Source: an uncultured Candidatus Melainabacteria bacterium (lineage in GTDB: Bacteria > Cyanobacteriota > Vampirovibrionia > Gastranaerophilales > Gastranaerophilaceae). Taken from it: 64,000 nt of DNA. The notes under the pieces were generated by a model. The model did no database searches. It was not told where the DNA came from and saw only the letters and a list, made by a program, of their open reading frames with translations. A program made the translations under genes and the position numbers. Each line of letters starts with the position of its first letter. The first letter of the stretch is position 1. The DNA lies in assembly GCA_934754515.1 (NCBI GenBank), contig CAKVIG010000001.1, positions 186,001 through 250,000 on the forward strand, written 5' to 3'. This document shows positions 17,301 to 25,064 of the stretch, piece by piece.

Positions 17301-18068
17301 GTTTACGAACGGTATTTCAATTCTTTCAGCCGGATCATCTTCTGAATCAAGAGAAGGTTCAACAGGCGGTAAGAATGTATTTATATCAATGTTTGCAGTG
17401 ATGTTTTTGTTTTCGTCACTGAATAATTCTGCGTAAGTTTTAACTTTGGCACTTTTGCCGTTAAAATAACCTAAAACCAATTGTTCACCTTTTAAATCCA
17501 AATAGTGCTTAGATTTAAGGTCATTTACAAGAACTCGGTAGTTGTTAAGTTTAACAGCAGGAACTTTGATTCTTATCCACGCAGGGTTAAATTTGAAACC
17601 TTCAGCTTCTGCTTGAACGGTTTGTCTGCCTTCTTCAAGTTTTTGTTCTTTTCCTGCATTCAACAAATCTTCAACAAGTTTAACAACTTTGAAGTTTTCG
17701 TCATTTATGATTTCCAAGTTTACAAAAGGTTTTTCAATTTCACAACAAGAAACTTTTACTGTTAACAATAAAAGACTTGGAAGCGAAATCCTTGTTTTAA
17801 CGTTATCTGCTGAAAATAAAACCGAATTATCAGGAAGCTTAACGGAGATGTTTTCAGCTTTAATTCCCGCACCAAGAAGCGGCGTAGTTACTATTTTAAC
17901 GTTTTCAAAGTTTACGTTAAGTTTTGCTTGCTCTTTGGCAAGTTTTTGGATTTCAGGTGTGTACTGATTCAAATCTATTGCATTTGGCAGTACAAAAAGA
18001 AATCCTGCATAGGCTAAAACCATTGCACCAAGGATAGTAAAACCTAAATATTTAAGAAATGTTTTCAT
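14379..18068 (-). CDS. AsmA/TamB-like large membrane-anchored protein
   Basis: 1229 aa. One N-terminal membrane segment (about 5-30), then a very long stretch of alternating beta-strands (repeats such as LDIRNSSLLVGNQPITIDGKI and FKGRVNGNISMNL), typical of the AsmA-like repeating-beta-groove proteins that carry lipid or help outer-membrane biogenesis. Near the C-terminus, LSGTASFSTDISLKG and IDTTHFSELNGNLSFNNG match the AsmA C-terminal region. The final ~70 residues are acidic and polar. The ATG at 18068 is chosen for its AGGGG site; an upstream TTG at 18074 is less likely. It implies an outer membrane or at least an envelope lipid-transport need. Gene stands alone with its own terminator. 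Confidence 0.82.
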   Translation of the reverse strand: MKTFLKYLGFTILGAMVLAYAGFLFVLPNAIDLNQYTPEIQKLAKEQAKLNVNFENVKIVTTPLLGAGIKAENISVKLPDNSVLFSADNVKTRISLPSLLLLTVKVSCCEIEKPFVNLEIINDENFKVVKLVEDLLNAGKEQKLEEGRQTVQAEAEGFKFNPAWIRIKVPAVKLNNYRVLVNDLKSKHYLDLKGEQLVLGYFNGKSAKVKTYAELFSDENKNITANIDINTFLPPVEPSLDSEDDPAERIEIPFVNPVTMYRNYNLKANLDTKLRIRNHNDNLTSYGHFDINNISLKVGNLKLPESYLRAKTFGSNVDLDTNIYAAQNQNIQLLGKLNYGHHPKMDMSIKTADIKFNDLIILSKAFMDSLHIYNELAQIKATGALQADCYIKTNFKKLTSTGSILVKDGGLSVRNIGNVISKANVNIKLDNNVLDIRNSSLLVGNQPITIDGKIDEKSVADINVSAKKIPLPVLFNAFAPREIRNAYNFKSGNASFDLGLKGELKKAVAAAKFALANLNISDKNMVVTNNNLNGEFFLQDNALAGKINNSDFALSLPQTKSRIAVPEFNLELADNNITIGDNKILFNDKSTLNYAGSVIDYNKLKSLSFTTYGNIHTDDLIKLFGREFKPYIHSNGTIPVKVTFDGDKHKQTLFAQALADKSNFITPVDFSNVSGANTSLQTVVDFKPNRIKIKKTGLFTRNVTVDEEGNEVVHLNEILGVDGTIAGERINLLKITMPKALNGKVHVFPQSNFDVSGRAFVFGETSNPRLRGGFTVTNLSIPELMLTLRNAGLKFRGHEADFDVQDLLLNGSDIQAQGTVSLLPSSVLNILNLDVNSRYMNVDKLMNVSDKAMKYVPQSSGSASSASSASADIPVIVRNGSINFARIISGNIDVRNTTGRISLARNIFYLRNLRTNVFKGRVNGNISMNLITTLLNIRVNGQGIDVEQALLDGANMKDTLSGTASFSTDISLKGATYEEQVKSLKGNVDFSVKDGQFGPFGKLENLIIAENIRESQFFQTALGGVISGLTTIDTTHFSELNGNLSFNNGICHIEPITSLGNILSLHIFGDFDILRNYADMKVRARMASLVSNLLGPIGAINPANLINSAASLNVVTAKAFSIFCEMVPEDEMAIIPSFSNKYVDNSATKFQLVVRGDAAKPLTLIKSFKWLATETQYQDAVDYVNSIPEPVEGSEAETIEQAVQEHEALEAEKQTLKYKVRHLFDKDEE

Positions 18069-18169
18069 ACACAAATCCCCTTTTTCTACTTATTAATTAT
18101 AGAAAAAAGGGACATATGCGTCAAATATCTTAAAATGTTGTGCTTTTCTTATGCAGACTTTTTTATAGA

Positions 18170-19864
18170 TTATTCTACAGAAGCCAACATTGTGTTAATT
18201 TCAGCAATCAAATCTTCGTTTTTTGTTTTAACAGCATTAACTAAAGCCTTTTTCAACAAAGATTTTGCTTTGTTCGGGCTGTTGAAATCAATCATTAATT
18301 GCGCTGCTGATTTATAGTTTTGAGCAATTTCTTCAACTGAATTAGATTTTTCGTAATTTTTAACAGCTTCTGCATAGTATTTTAAAGCTTTATCGCCTTT
18401 TTTGAATTGAACGCATGCGTCTGCTGTGTTGCTTAAAACATAACCTTTCATTGAAGAATCGGTTGTTTGTTCGATTAATTTTCTAGCTACATCATAGTAT
18501 TCAAAAGCATTTTCATCATATTTGTCTGTGAAAATATTTGCCATTTTTGTTAAAGAATCAGATTGACCGATTAAGTCATCAGATTTTCCTGCGTAAGAAA
18601 TTGATGTTAAATAGTGGTCTAAAGCAGGGCCAACTTCATTTACGTCATCGTAAATTTGAGCCATTGAAAAATGCGCTCTTGATTTTACGTTAACATCGGT
18701 TGTGTACTGCAAAGACTTGTTATAACTGTTCAACGCTTGTACAAAATGGTCGTTGTCGTCATAGATTTTGCCGATTTCAAGACAAATTCTTGATTGAGTT
18801 TCTGTGTCTTTAAGTTCGCTTGCACGTGTGAAAGCTTCTTTAAAGATTTGCATTGCTTTTTGAGGATTGTTTGAAAAAGCTTGTTTTTTAGCTTCAACAA
18901 ACAAAGATTTTAGTCTGGTATCTTGTGGAATGATGGTTATATTTGGTTTTTTAGAAATTGTTGCTTTAGCTTGAGTGAATTCTTCTTCCAAGCTTAATTC
19001 TTCAGGCTCAATTTCAAGAACTTCATTTTGTGGATCTTCTTGAATTGGAGCAGGTTGCACTGTTTCAGCTTGAGGAACAGCTTGTTCTTCTTGCTGTTGT
19101 TGAGGTTGTTGAGGTGCTGCTTTCTTTTCTTGTTGGTCAGGAAATTTAACCAAGAAGTTTGGATTGATTTCTTCTTCGTTGTAGCTGTAATTAATTCTTT
19201 GCAAGAATAAGGCATCAAGCCAATTCTGAACAACTTTAGAATCTTTGTTTAGGGTTTCGGAAATATATTTATCCAAAAGAGAAGCTGCAATTTTCAAGTT
19301 GCTTTGAATCATGTTAACCTGCGGTTGAGGTTCTCTTACAAGCTGTTCAACTGTTTGCAAGTATTGTGCAACTTGTTCTTCAATTTCAGGAGGAGTTGCG
19401 ATTGCTTTTATTGTATTTCTGAAATCTTTTAGGATTTGCGCAATGTTAACTTTGTTGCTTCTCGCAGGTTGTTGCGGTCTTGGTGCAGGTTGTTGTTGAA
19501 CAGGCTGTGCCATTGGTTGATAGCCTGCTTGAGCAGCTTGATATTGCATTGCATTCATCTGATGAGGTTGATTGTTAATTCTCATCGGAGGAGGGGTTTG
19601 AACTTGATAAACCTGATGGTTAGGAGTTCCGCTGTAAGCATTTTGAGCAGGTGAATATATTGCTTGACGCGGTGCGCCTGCTTGTTGTTGAATATCTTGC
19701 GCACGACCGCGAGCAACAACTTGTTGGTTCTGACGTTGCTGTTGTTGGTCTTGGGCGTTGCCGTTATGACCGTCTTTGTCAGTACCTTCGTTAGCTGCGT
19801 TATAATTGCCTGTGCCTCTTTGAGGATAAGGGCGCGGGCGCACTGTATTCATTGTGTTAAACAA
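18170..19864 (-). CDS. Gln-rich TPR protein
   Basis: 564 aa. The first ~135 residues are low complexity (Gln, Pro, Asn, Ala; runs such as QQQQRQNQQ). A helical region follows (140-235), then another Gln/Glu-rich linker (240-300). The C-terminal ~250 residues are TPRs with repeats such as AFTRASELKDTETQSRICLEIGKIY split into ~40-residue units (QALNSYNKSL, PALDHYLTSI, KALKYYAEAV). No signal peptide. The proposed TTG start has a GGAAGG site; ATG at 19852 is an alternative without a well-placed SD. Cytoplasmic scaffold likely; function unknown. Confidence 0.78.
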   Translation of the reverse strand: MFNTMNTVRPRPYPQRGTGNYNAANEGTDKDGHNGNAQDQQQQRQNQQVVARGRAQDIQQQAGAPRQAIYSPAQNAYSGTPNHQVYQVQTPPPMRINNQPHQMNAMQYQAAQAGYQPMAQPVQQQPAPRPQQPARSNKVNIAQILKDFRNTIKAIATPPEIEEQVAQYLQTVEQLVREPQPQVNMIQSNLKIAASLLDKYISETLNKDSKVVQNWLDALFLQRINYSYNEEEINPNFLVKFPDQQEKKAAPQQPQQQQEEQAVPQAETVQPAPIQEDPQNEVLEIEPEELSLEEEFTQAKATISKKPNITIIPQDTRLKSLFVEAKKQAFSNNPQKAMQIFKEAFTRASELKDTETQSRICLEIGKIYDDNDHFVQALNSYNKSLQYTTDVNVKSRAHFSMAQIYDDVNEVGPALDHYLTSISYAGKSDDLIGQSDSLTKMANIFTDKYDENAFEYYDVARKLIEQTTDSSMKGYVLSNTADACVQFKKGDKALKYYAEAVKNYEKSNSVEEIAQNYKSAAQLMIDFNSPNKAKSLLKKALVNAVKTKNEDLIAEINTMLASVE

Positions 19865-20058
19865 TATAAACCGTCCTTCCTTTAATAATATCGGAACTAT
19901 TAAAGAACTCTTTACTTTTTAGGGGAAATATCATACGTTTGTACGATATTTGTTTAATGAAGGATTTTAAAAAGTCATGATAATGGAGTAAATCTAAAAA
20001 AATAGTTGATTTTTTATATTTACCTGATAAATTGAATATATTAAGTTGTCAATAATTA

Positions 20059-20140
20059 CCTGTGGCACTTTGCCGAAAAAAAGTTGACTAAAAGTCAAGT
20101 TTTCGCAGTAATAGGTAGCGCCGCTAGCGCAAGACACAGG
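20059..20140 (+). ncRNA. candidate structured RNA upstream of a tRNA gene
   Basis: In the 445-bp gap between the Gln-rich TPR gene and the next protein gene. CCTGTG (20059-20064) pairs with CACAGG (20135-20140); inside, CGAAAA pairs with TTTTCG around a TTGACT/AGTCAA hairpin, and TAGCG pairs with CGCTA. This makes a three-stem layout of 82 nt. No known riboswitch signature is recognised and pairing by chance is possible. Strand is assumed from the tRNA downstream. Confidence 0.3.
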
Positions 20141-20182
20141 CAAGGCAAAACAACTGAATAATAAGACGCCATACTACAATAA

Positions 20183-20254
20183 GGGCCTGTGGCGCAGCGG
20201 TAGCGCAGAGGACTCATAATCCTTTGGTCGTGGGTTCGAATCCCTCCGGGCCCA
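20183..20254 (+). tRNA. tRNA with CAU anticodon (probably tRNA-Ile2, possibly tRNA-Met)
   Basis: 72 nt. Acceptor GGGCCTG/CGGGCCC, D-arm GCGC/GCGC, anticodon loop CTCATAA, T-loop TTCGAAT, discriminator A, no encoded CCA. A separate elongator tRNA-Met lies at 41579-41652 and initiator features (three G-C pairs in the anticodon stem, mismatch at 1-72) are absent here, so tRNA-Ile2 needing lysidine is favoured. The second base pair of the T-stem is a T-T mismatch. Confidence 0.85.
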
Positions 20255-20264
20255 AATTTTATAC

Positions 20265-20288
20265 AAGCCGGTCATAGACCGGCTTTTT
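20265..20288 (+). terminator. terminator after tRNA
   Basis: AAGCCGGTC pairs with GACCGGCTT around an ATA loop, followed by a T-run. Confidence 0.85.
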
Positions 20289-20309
20289 AAATGCTTAAAA
20301 CTTAAAATT

Positions 20310-20675
20310 TCAAATATTAATGAACCTCAAAAACTCTTTTAAAAATCCCTTAAATCCATTTTGCCATTTGTGCGAAGTGCCATGATAGTATTCTTCATAG
20401 TCTGCAACTATGTTTTTAGGAAGATTTTTTCCATTTACAAGAGTTTGGGCTATAAATTCCAAATAGTCGTCTTGTTCTTCTCTGTATTCAAAATCTTTGT
20501 AACGAATATCCTCGTCGGCTGCATAATGCACAAGTGCGTGGTATGCGCACTCAATATCCTTGTCTTTTGTGTCAGGGAAAAGTGAAATTGCTTCTCTCAC
20601 ACTCTTTTGTTCTGTCAAGACGGCATAAATAAGTCTGCCGACAAATCTTCTGTTATTAAATGTATTATTGTCCAT
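20310..20675 (-). CDS. hypothetical protein, 121 aa
   Basis: Acidic, helical, with aromatic-rich segments (YRYKDFEYREEQDDY-type composition, HKWQNGFKGFLKEFLRF at the end). No signal peptide, membrane segment or recognised motif. It lies six bases downstream of the small lipoprotein gene on the same strand, so the two probably form an operon. Family not recognised. Confidence 0.65.
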   Translation of the reverse strand: MDNNTFNNRRFVGRLIYAVLTEQKSVREAISLFPDTKDKDIECAYHALVHYAADEDIRYKDFEYREEQDDYLEFIAQTLVNGKNLPKNIVADYEEYYHGTSHKWQNGFKGFLKEFLRFINI

Positions 20676-20681
20676 ATTATA

Positions 20682-20930
20682 TTAATAAGGGTTTACTATC
20701 TTTATGTCAAAGTTTGGAGTTTTTGGTCCAAAATCTGCATCATATCTTAATCGAGGTCCTTCTGATAAATCAACACTTCTAGCGTCTTTATTTTTCTGCG
20801 GCTCAACATATTTTGCGAATCTTCTTTTCGCCTGTACCATTGTAGATTTTTGTTCTTTAATCGTACAAGCAGAAAAGAACAACATAGAAACCATTGATAA
20901 AATTAGAAGAGAACAAATTTTTTTAATCAT
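20682..20930 (-). CDS. small lipoprotein
   Basis: 82 aa. Begins MIKKICSLLILSMVSMLF with a lipobox FSAC at residues 19-22, so the mature protein starts at Cys22 and would be lipid-anchored. The mature part is 60 residues, basic then acidic, with RRFAKYVEPQKNKD. GAGGA site before the ATG. Function unknown; the gene directly precedes a 121-aa hypothetical protein. Confidence 0.75.
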   Translation of the reverse strand: MIKKICSLLILSMVSMLFFSACTIKEQKSTMVQAKRRFAKYVEPQKNKDARSVDLSEGPRLRYDADFGPKTPNFDIKIVNPY

Positions 20931-21030
20931 ATAAATCCTCGATTATGTTTCCCCTTGTTGTGCAGAGGGAGTAGTCGTTTGCGAGTGGTATGAGTTTTAC
21001 GACTTTGGGTGACGTGTTCTTTCCTCTTCA

Positions 21031-21140
21031 CCTATTTCCCCCTCTCCTAGGGAGAGGGTAGAATTTCAAGTTGAGCTTTGCGAAACTTAGAAATTCGGGT
21101 GAGGGTTTTCTTAAGTTTTTGTTGGGCAAGTATGCCCAAC
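21031..21140. repeat. eroded repeats upstream of ftsZ
   Basis: The 433-bp gap before ftsZ holds a degenerate CCCTCTCCTAGGGAGAGGG palindrome at about 21040-21058 and a GTTGGGCAAGTATGCCCAAC hairpin at 21121-21140. The rest is AT-rich leader. No gene is supported here; the 71-codon frame across the hairpin lacks coding character. Confidence 0.55.
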
Positions 21141-21363
21141 CGACTTTCTTTATTACCTATATTATTACATATGTTAAGCGGTATTTTATCCTGCTAAAGA
21201 ATGAAATTCTGTCGATAAAAACCTTGTCTAACCCTCATGAATACATGGTTTTATCATGTAAATTTATATTAAACTTTGCTCATTAAAACTTTACATTTGA
21301 TTCTATTTAAAATAGTATGTTAGTATAGTGGTATAGTATAGAAAAAATAAAAGAGGAATAATT

Positions 21364-22533
21364 GTGGACAATTTAGGACCAGATATTTTCGGAAGAAAAG
21401 ATATTGAAAACATTCAATCATCAGATAATATGACTCAACAACCTGCACCAGGTATCAGCCCTGCTAAGATTAAAGTTATCGGTGTTGGCGGTGGCGGTGG
21501 AAACGCTGTAAACAGAATGATTAAGTCAGGTTTGACAGGCGTAGAATTCTGGTTGATGAATACAGACTTGCAAGTTTTGCAATACTCAACTTGCAAAAAC
21601 AAAATTCAATTGGGTGCTAAGTTGACAAACGGTCTTGGTGCCGGCGGTGAACCTCAAGTTGGTGAAAAGGCTGCTGAAGAAGCACAACAAGAAATTACAA
21701 GCGCAATTGAAGGCGCAGATATGGTATTCGTAACTGCCGGCATGGGCGGTGGTACCGGTACAGGTGCTGCTCCAGTTGTTGCTAAAATTGCTAAAGATTT
21801 AGGCATTTTGACAATCGGTGTTGTTACAAAACCTTTCTCTTTTGAAGGTAAGAGAAGACAAAACCAAGCACAACAAGGTCTTGAAAAATTAAGAGAATCA
21901 GTAGATGCTCTTATTGTTATTCCTAATGATAAATTGCTAGATGTTGTAGACAGACGTGTATCACTTCAAGAATCATTCATCGTAGTTGATGAAGTTCTTC
22001 TAAGAGGTGTTCAAGGTATTTCCGACATCATCACAATTCCGGGTTTAATCAACGTTGACTTTGCGGACGTTAAGAGTGTAATGGCTGCATCAGGTTCAGC
22101 TCTAATGGGTATCGGACGTGGTACAGGCGAAGGCAGAGCAATTGAAGCTGCTAAGATTGCTATCAATTCTCAACTTCTTGAAACTTCAATCAATGGTGCT
22201 TCTGGTGTTATTGTTAACATCACAGGCGGTCCTGATATGACATTGCACGAAGTAACTGACGCAACAAATATCATTAACGATGCAGTTCTTGATGATGCAA
22301 GAGTAATCATTGGTGCAGTAGTTGACGATAATATTCAAGGCGAAATTCAAATTACCGTGATTGCAACAGGTTTTGAACTTAAATCTCAAATGCCAATTGA
22401 AGAAAAAGTTGAAAACCGTTCAATCAGCGCAGCAGAATTCTTCTCAGGTGCATTCAATAATACACAACAACCAAAAGCACCTACAATGTCTAATTTCTCA
22501 GACATTCAAATTCCAGATTTCTTGCGTAAGTAA
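21364..22533 (+). CDS. ftsZ: cell division protein FtsZ
   Basis: 389 aa tubulin-like GTPase that forms the division ring. KIKVIGVGGGGGNAVNRM opens the GTPase core at 36-53, the signature GGGTGTG is at 128-134, and the C-terminal tail IQIPDFLRK matches the conserved peptide that binds FtsA and other partners. The start is GTG, set by a GAGGAA site 6 bases upstream. The gene is monocistronic: a long AT-rich leader upstream and a strong terminator downstream; ftsA/ftsQ are not adjacent. Confidence 0.97.
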   Translation: MDNLGPDIFGRKDIENIQSSDNMTQQPAPGISPAKIKVIGVGGGGGNAVNRMIKSGLTGVEFWLMNTDLQVLQYSTCKNKIQLGAKLTNGLGAGGEPQVGEKAAEEAQQEITSAIEGADMVFVTAGMGGGTGTGAAPVVAKIAKDLGILTIGVVTKPFSFEGKRRQNQAQQGLEKLRESVDALIVIPNDKLLDVVDRRVSLQESFIVVDEVLLRGVQGISDIITIPGLINVDFADVKSVMAASGSALMGIGRGTGEGRAIEAAKIAINSQLLETSINGASGVIVNITGGPDMTLHEVTDATNIINDAVLDDARVIIGAVVDDNIQGEIQITVIATGFELKSQMPIEEKVENRSISAAEFFSGAFNNTQQPKAPTMSNFSDIQIPDFLRK

Positions 22534-22555
22534 TTTGATTTAAAAAAATTATATA

Positions 22556-22586
22556 AAAAGCGACCTTAATTAAAGGTCGCTTTTTG
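22556..22586 (+). terminator. terminator of ftsZ
   Basis: AAAAAGCGACCTT pairs with AAGGTCGCTTTTT around AATTA, followed by T-rich sequence. Confidence 0.88.
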
Positions 22587-22703
22587 TTGTAGAGGTAAAA
22601 ATATGTATTAAGAATTGTAACAATTTTGTAAAATAGAGTCAATTATTTTTTTTAGTGAACTTCTTCAACATGTGTGAAAGTTAATATGAAAGGACGTATT
22701 CTA

Positions 22704-23372
22704 ATGGTACAAGTATCAAACACTAATATGACAAATTATAGTAATGTTAATTTTAAATCTTTGAAAAGTGTTAAAGTAGGTAAACTTTTAAAAAATGAAT
22801 ATCCAAAACAAGCAGAAGAAATATTACATCATTTTGAAAACAATCCTAATGTACAAGATTTTCTTAAAAATTATGATGCAAAATTATTTATAGACTTAAT
22901 TAAGTCAAAATATGGATTTAGTCATGTTTTAAAACTCACTTGTATAAATCCTTTAGGAGAAAATTCAGTATTGAAAAAAATTAAAAATTTCTTTTCAGGC
23001 TCAAAAAAGTTTCAAATAAAACATGAAACTAAATTGTCAAATCAAAATAGCACAAAAGAGTTACAAACATATTTAGATAAAAATTCAAAATACGAAGTAG
23101 AACATATACAAGTAGATACTCGTGAAGTTGGAAAAATGAGTTTTCCAATATATAAAACTATTTCTCTCGGAGATAAAAATATCAATCAAGACTTGCAATC
23201 ACTAAAAAAAGATATTGCTCATGAAAAAGAAAGCATTGCATTAAAAAAACAAAAAAAAGCAGATGCTCTTAAAAAACGAGAAGAAATGTTAGCTCAAAAA
23301 AAACAAAGAAAAAGTGAGATTCCAAATGAGCAAAAAAGTTTAGACGAACAAACCAGAAAAATGATACAATAA
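22704..23372 (+). CDS. NFKS-tagged hypothetical protein
   Basis: 222 aa. The N-terminus MVQVSNTNMTNYSNVNFKS carries the tag (F17). The middle ~100 residues are helical without a recognised fold. The last ~60 residues are a highly charged coiled-coil (repeats of KK, EE, EKESIALKKQKKADAL). No signal peptide or membrane segment. The start at 22704 is preferred over GTG at 22674 because it has an AAAGGA site and places the tag at the N-terminus as in the other members. Function unknown. Confidence 0.7.
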   Translation: MVQVSNTNMTNYSNVNFKSLKSVKVGKLLKNEYPKQAEEILHHFENNPNVQDFLKNYDAKLFIDLIKSKYGFSHVLKLTCINPLGENSVLKKIKNFFSGSKKFQIKHETKLSNQNSTKELQTYLDKNSKYEVEHIQVDTREVGKMSFPIYKTISLGDKNINQDLQSLKKDIAHEKESIALKKQKKADALKKREEMLAQKKQRKSEIPNEQKSLDEQTRKMIQ

Positions 23373-23375
23373 GTT

Positions 23376-24614
23376 TTATCTATCCTTCAATTCTTCAAAC
23401 TTAGCAGCCATTGTCGGATTGTTTTTTGTTAGACGCTTAATACTCAAATCTTCCGCCTTGCTGTTAGCCAGTCGCAAGTTGTTTTCAGAAGATAATAGCG
23501 CTTCTTTTGTTTTCTGTAAATGGTCAATAGTTTTATCTATTTCTTCAATTGCTTTTTGGAATTTTTCGCTAGCCAGTCTGAAGTTTCTTGAAAATTTGTC
23601 TTTAAAATCGTTCATTTCTGCTTCAAAATTTGAAACATCAACATTTTGAGCTTTAATAATTTCAAGTTCGTGTTTGTATTCAAGTGAATTAGCGGCAGCG
23701 TTTCTTAAAAGTGTGATTATCGGGATAAAAAATTGTGGTCTTATGACGTACATTTTAGGATAACGGTGTGACATGTCGACTATACCTGCATTATAAAGTT
23801 CGCTTTCCGGCTCAAGCAAAGACACTAAAACCGCGTATTCGCAATTTTTTTCACGTCTGTCTTTATCCAATTCTTTTAAGAAATCTTCGTTCTTTTTCTT
23901 TGTAGAAGTCGTGTCCATTTCGTTTTTCATCTCAAACATGATTGAAATAAACTCAATTCCTTCCGCGTCTTTGTCGCGATAAATGTAATCGCCTTTACTA
24001 CCTGTTTTTGCGTCATTGTCTTTTTCAAAATACGCATTTTTAAATCCTGTCGCGCGCAATTGGTTAAATTCTATTTCGCAATGTTGTTCCAAACTTTCAC
24101 CAACCATTTTGGTTGATAATTTTGATTTAAAATCTTTGTAGCGCGCGATTTCTTCTTCTTTAAATCGCAATTTTTCTTCGTATTGCTCTTTTAAAGATTG
24201 TTCTTTTAGTTGACATTCTTTTTCTGTTAGGGCTTTTTCGCCTTTCAGAGTAGCAATATGACTGTCTTTTTCAGAAAGTTCCGTGTTAAGTTTGGCGATA
24301 AGTTTGTTTATTTCAAGTTCTTTGTCTTTATCAAAGGTTGCAAGTTTGTTTTTAAGTTCTGCAATTTCTTTGTCTTTTTTTACTTCAACTTCGCTTAATT
24401 CAGATTCCTTTTTGTTCAATTTTTCGTTGAACATTTTTTCAGCTTCCAATTTAGCAAGTAGAATTGCACTTTCTTTTTCTGATTCAAATTGAGCTTCGCG
24501 ATTTTGAATTTCTTTAGAAAATTCTTTATCTCTAACCTGTTTAACTATTGCAGAATAACCTGATTCATCAACTTGAAAAACTTCACCACACTTAGGACAC
24601 TTAATTTCTTGCAT
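23376..24614 (-). CDS. DUF2130 domain protein (nuclease-like, coiled-coil)
   Basis: 412 aa. Starts MQEIKCPKCGEVFQVDES, a short zinc-finger-like head (CPKC). Residues 40-190 are a long charged coiled-coil. The DUF2130 domain follows, with GSKGDYIYRD and FEMKNEMD, a D...E-x-K arrangement like PD-(D/E)XK nucleases, then YAVLVSLLEPESELYN and MYVIRPQFFIPII. A final coiled-coil ends the protein. DUF2130 proteins are thought to act on DNA, but their role is not settled. Start at 24614 chosen by family start; the frame extending to 24734 runs through a tRNA-like repeat. It borders the left edge of the accessory region. Confidence 0.85.
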   Translation of the reverse strand: MQEIKCPKCGEVFQVDESGYSAIVKQVRDKEFSKEIQNREAQFESEKESAILLAKLEAEKMFNEKLNKKESELSEVEVKKDKEIAELKNKLATFDKDKELEINKLIAKLNTELSEKDSHIATLKGEKALTEKECQLKEQSLKEQYEEKLRFKEEEIARYKDFKSKLSTKMVGESLEQHCEIEFNQLRATGFKNAYFEKDNDAKTGSKGDYIYRDKDAEGIEFISIMFEMKNEMDTTSTKKKNEDFLKELDKDRREKNCEYAVLVSLLEPESELYNAGIVDMSHRYPKMYVIRPQFFIPIITLLRNAAANSLEYKHELEIIKAQNVDVSNFEAEMNDFKDKFSRNFRLASEKFQKAIEEIDKTIDHLQKTKEALLSSENNLRLANSKAEDLSIKRLTKNNPTMAAKFEELKDR

Positions 24615-24641
24615 TACATACCCCACAATTAAAAAGTTTAT

Positions 24642-24760
24642 GTTGGGCAGGTATGCCCAACCGACCCTTATAAAAACAAAAAAATAGCAAGGGAGAGATT
24701 TGAACTCTCGACCTCTCGGACTGTGTCGAAACAAAAGTTACCCCAATGGGTAAGTTTTGT
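24642..24760 (-). repeat. tRNA-Met 3'-half repeat, copy 1
   Basis: Bases 24685-24719 match the 3' part of the tRNA-Met gene at 41579-41613 except at two positions in the T-loop, which becomes TTCAAAT. Then comes a hairpin, AACAAAA-G-TTACCC / GGGTAA-G-TTTTGT, at 24730-24760. The flank 24642-24698 (GTTGGGCAGG hairpin plus CGACCCTTATAAAAAC and the start of the tRNA part) is essentially identical to 41348-41404. Orientation is the same as the intact tRNA. Confidence 0.8.
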
Positions 24761-24894
24761 ATTTTTTTGATAGCGTTTAATATATCTTTATCCCAGTATT
24801 TTGGTGAATATATTTTCATTTGTTGAAAATTGGGGTTGTTATTTTGTTTTGCGCTATTATATTGGCTATATGCATTTATCTTTTGAACTTGCAT
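24761..24894 (-). pseudogene. truncated NFQQ-tagged gene, cut off at the tRNA-like repeat
   Basis: The frame starts MQVQKINAYSQYNSAK, reaches NPNFQQ (F23) and continues MKIYSPKYWDKDILNAIKKIQ before it runs into the hairpin of repeat copy 1. The N-terminal tag is typical of the tagged family here, so this looks like the 5' remnant of a gene whose rest was lost when the repeat or an island junction formed. Confidence 0.55.
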
Positions 24895-25064
24895 TCAAAA
24901 ATCTCCTAATCAATGAGTGTATTTTTTACCCCATATACATTATACATAAAAAAATATTTTTGTTAATTTAGTTTTTAAAAATTGTAAAAATATAGCAAAA
25001 AATATTTTTACAGGTTTTCTAAATATGGAATAGTTAGCCAACATGAATAGAAAAGGATTTTAAA

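Noticed and set aside
21071..21286. 71-codon plus-strand frame before ftsZ
   Set aside because: It crosses the GTTGGGC hairpin and AT-rich leader with no coding signature.
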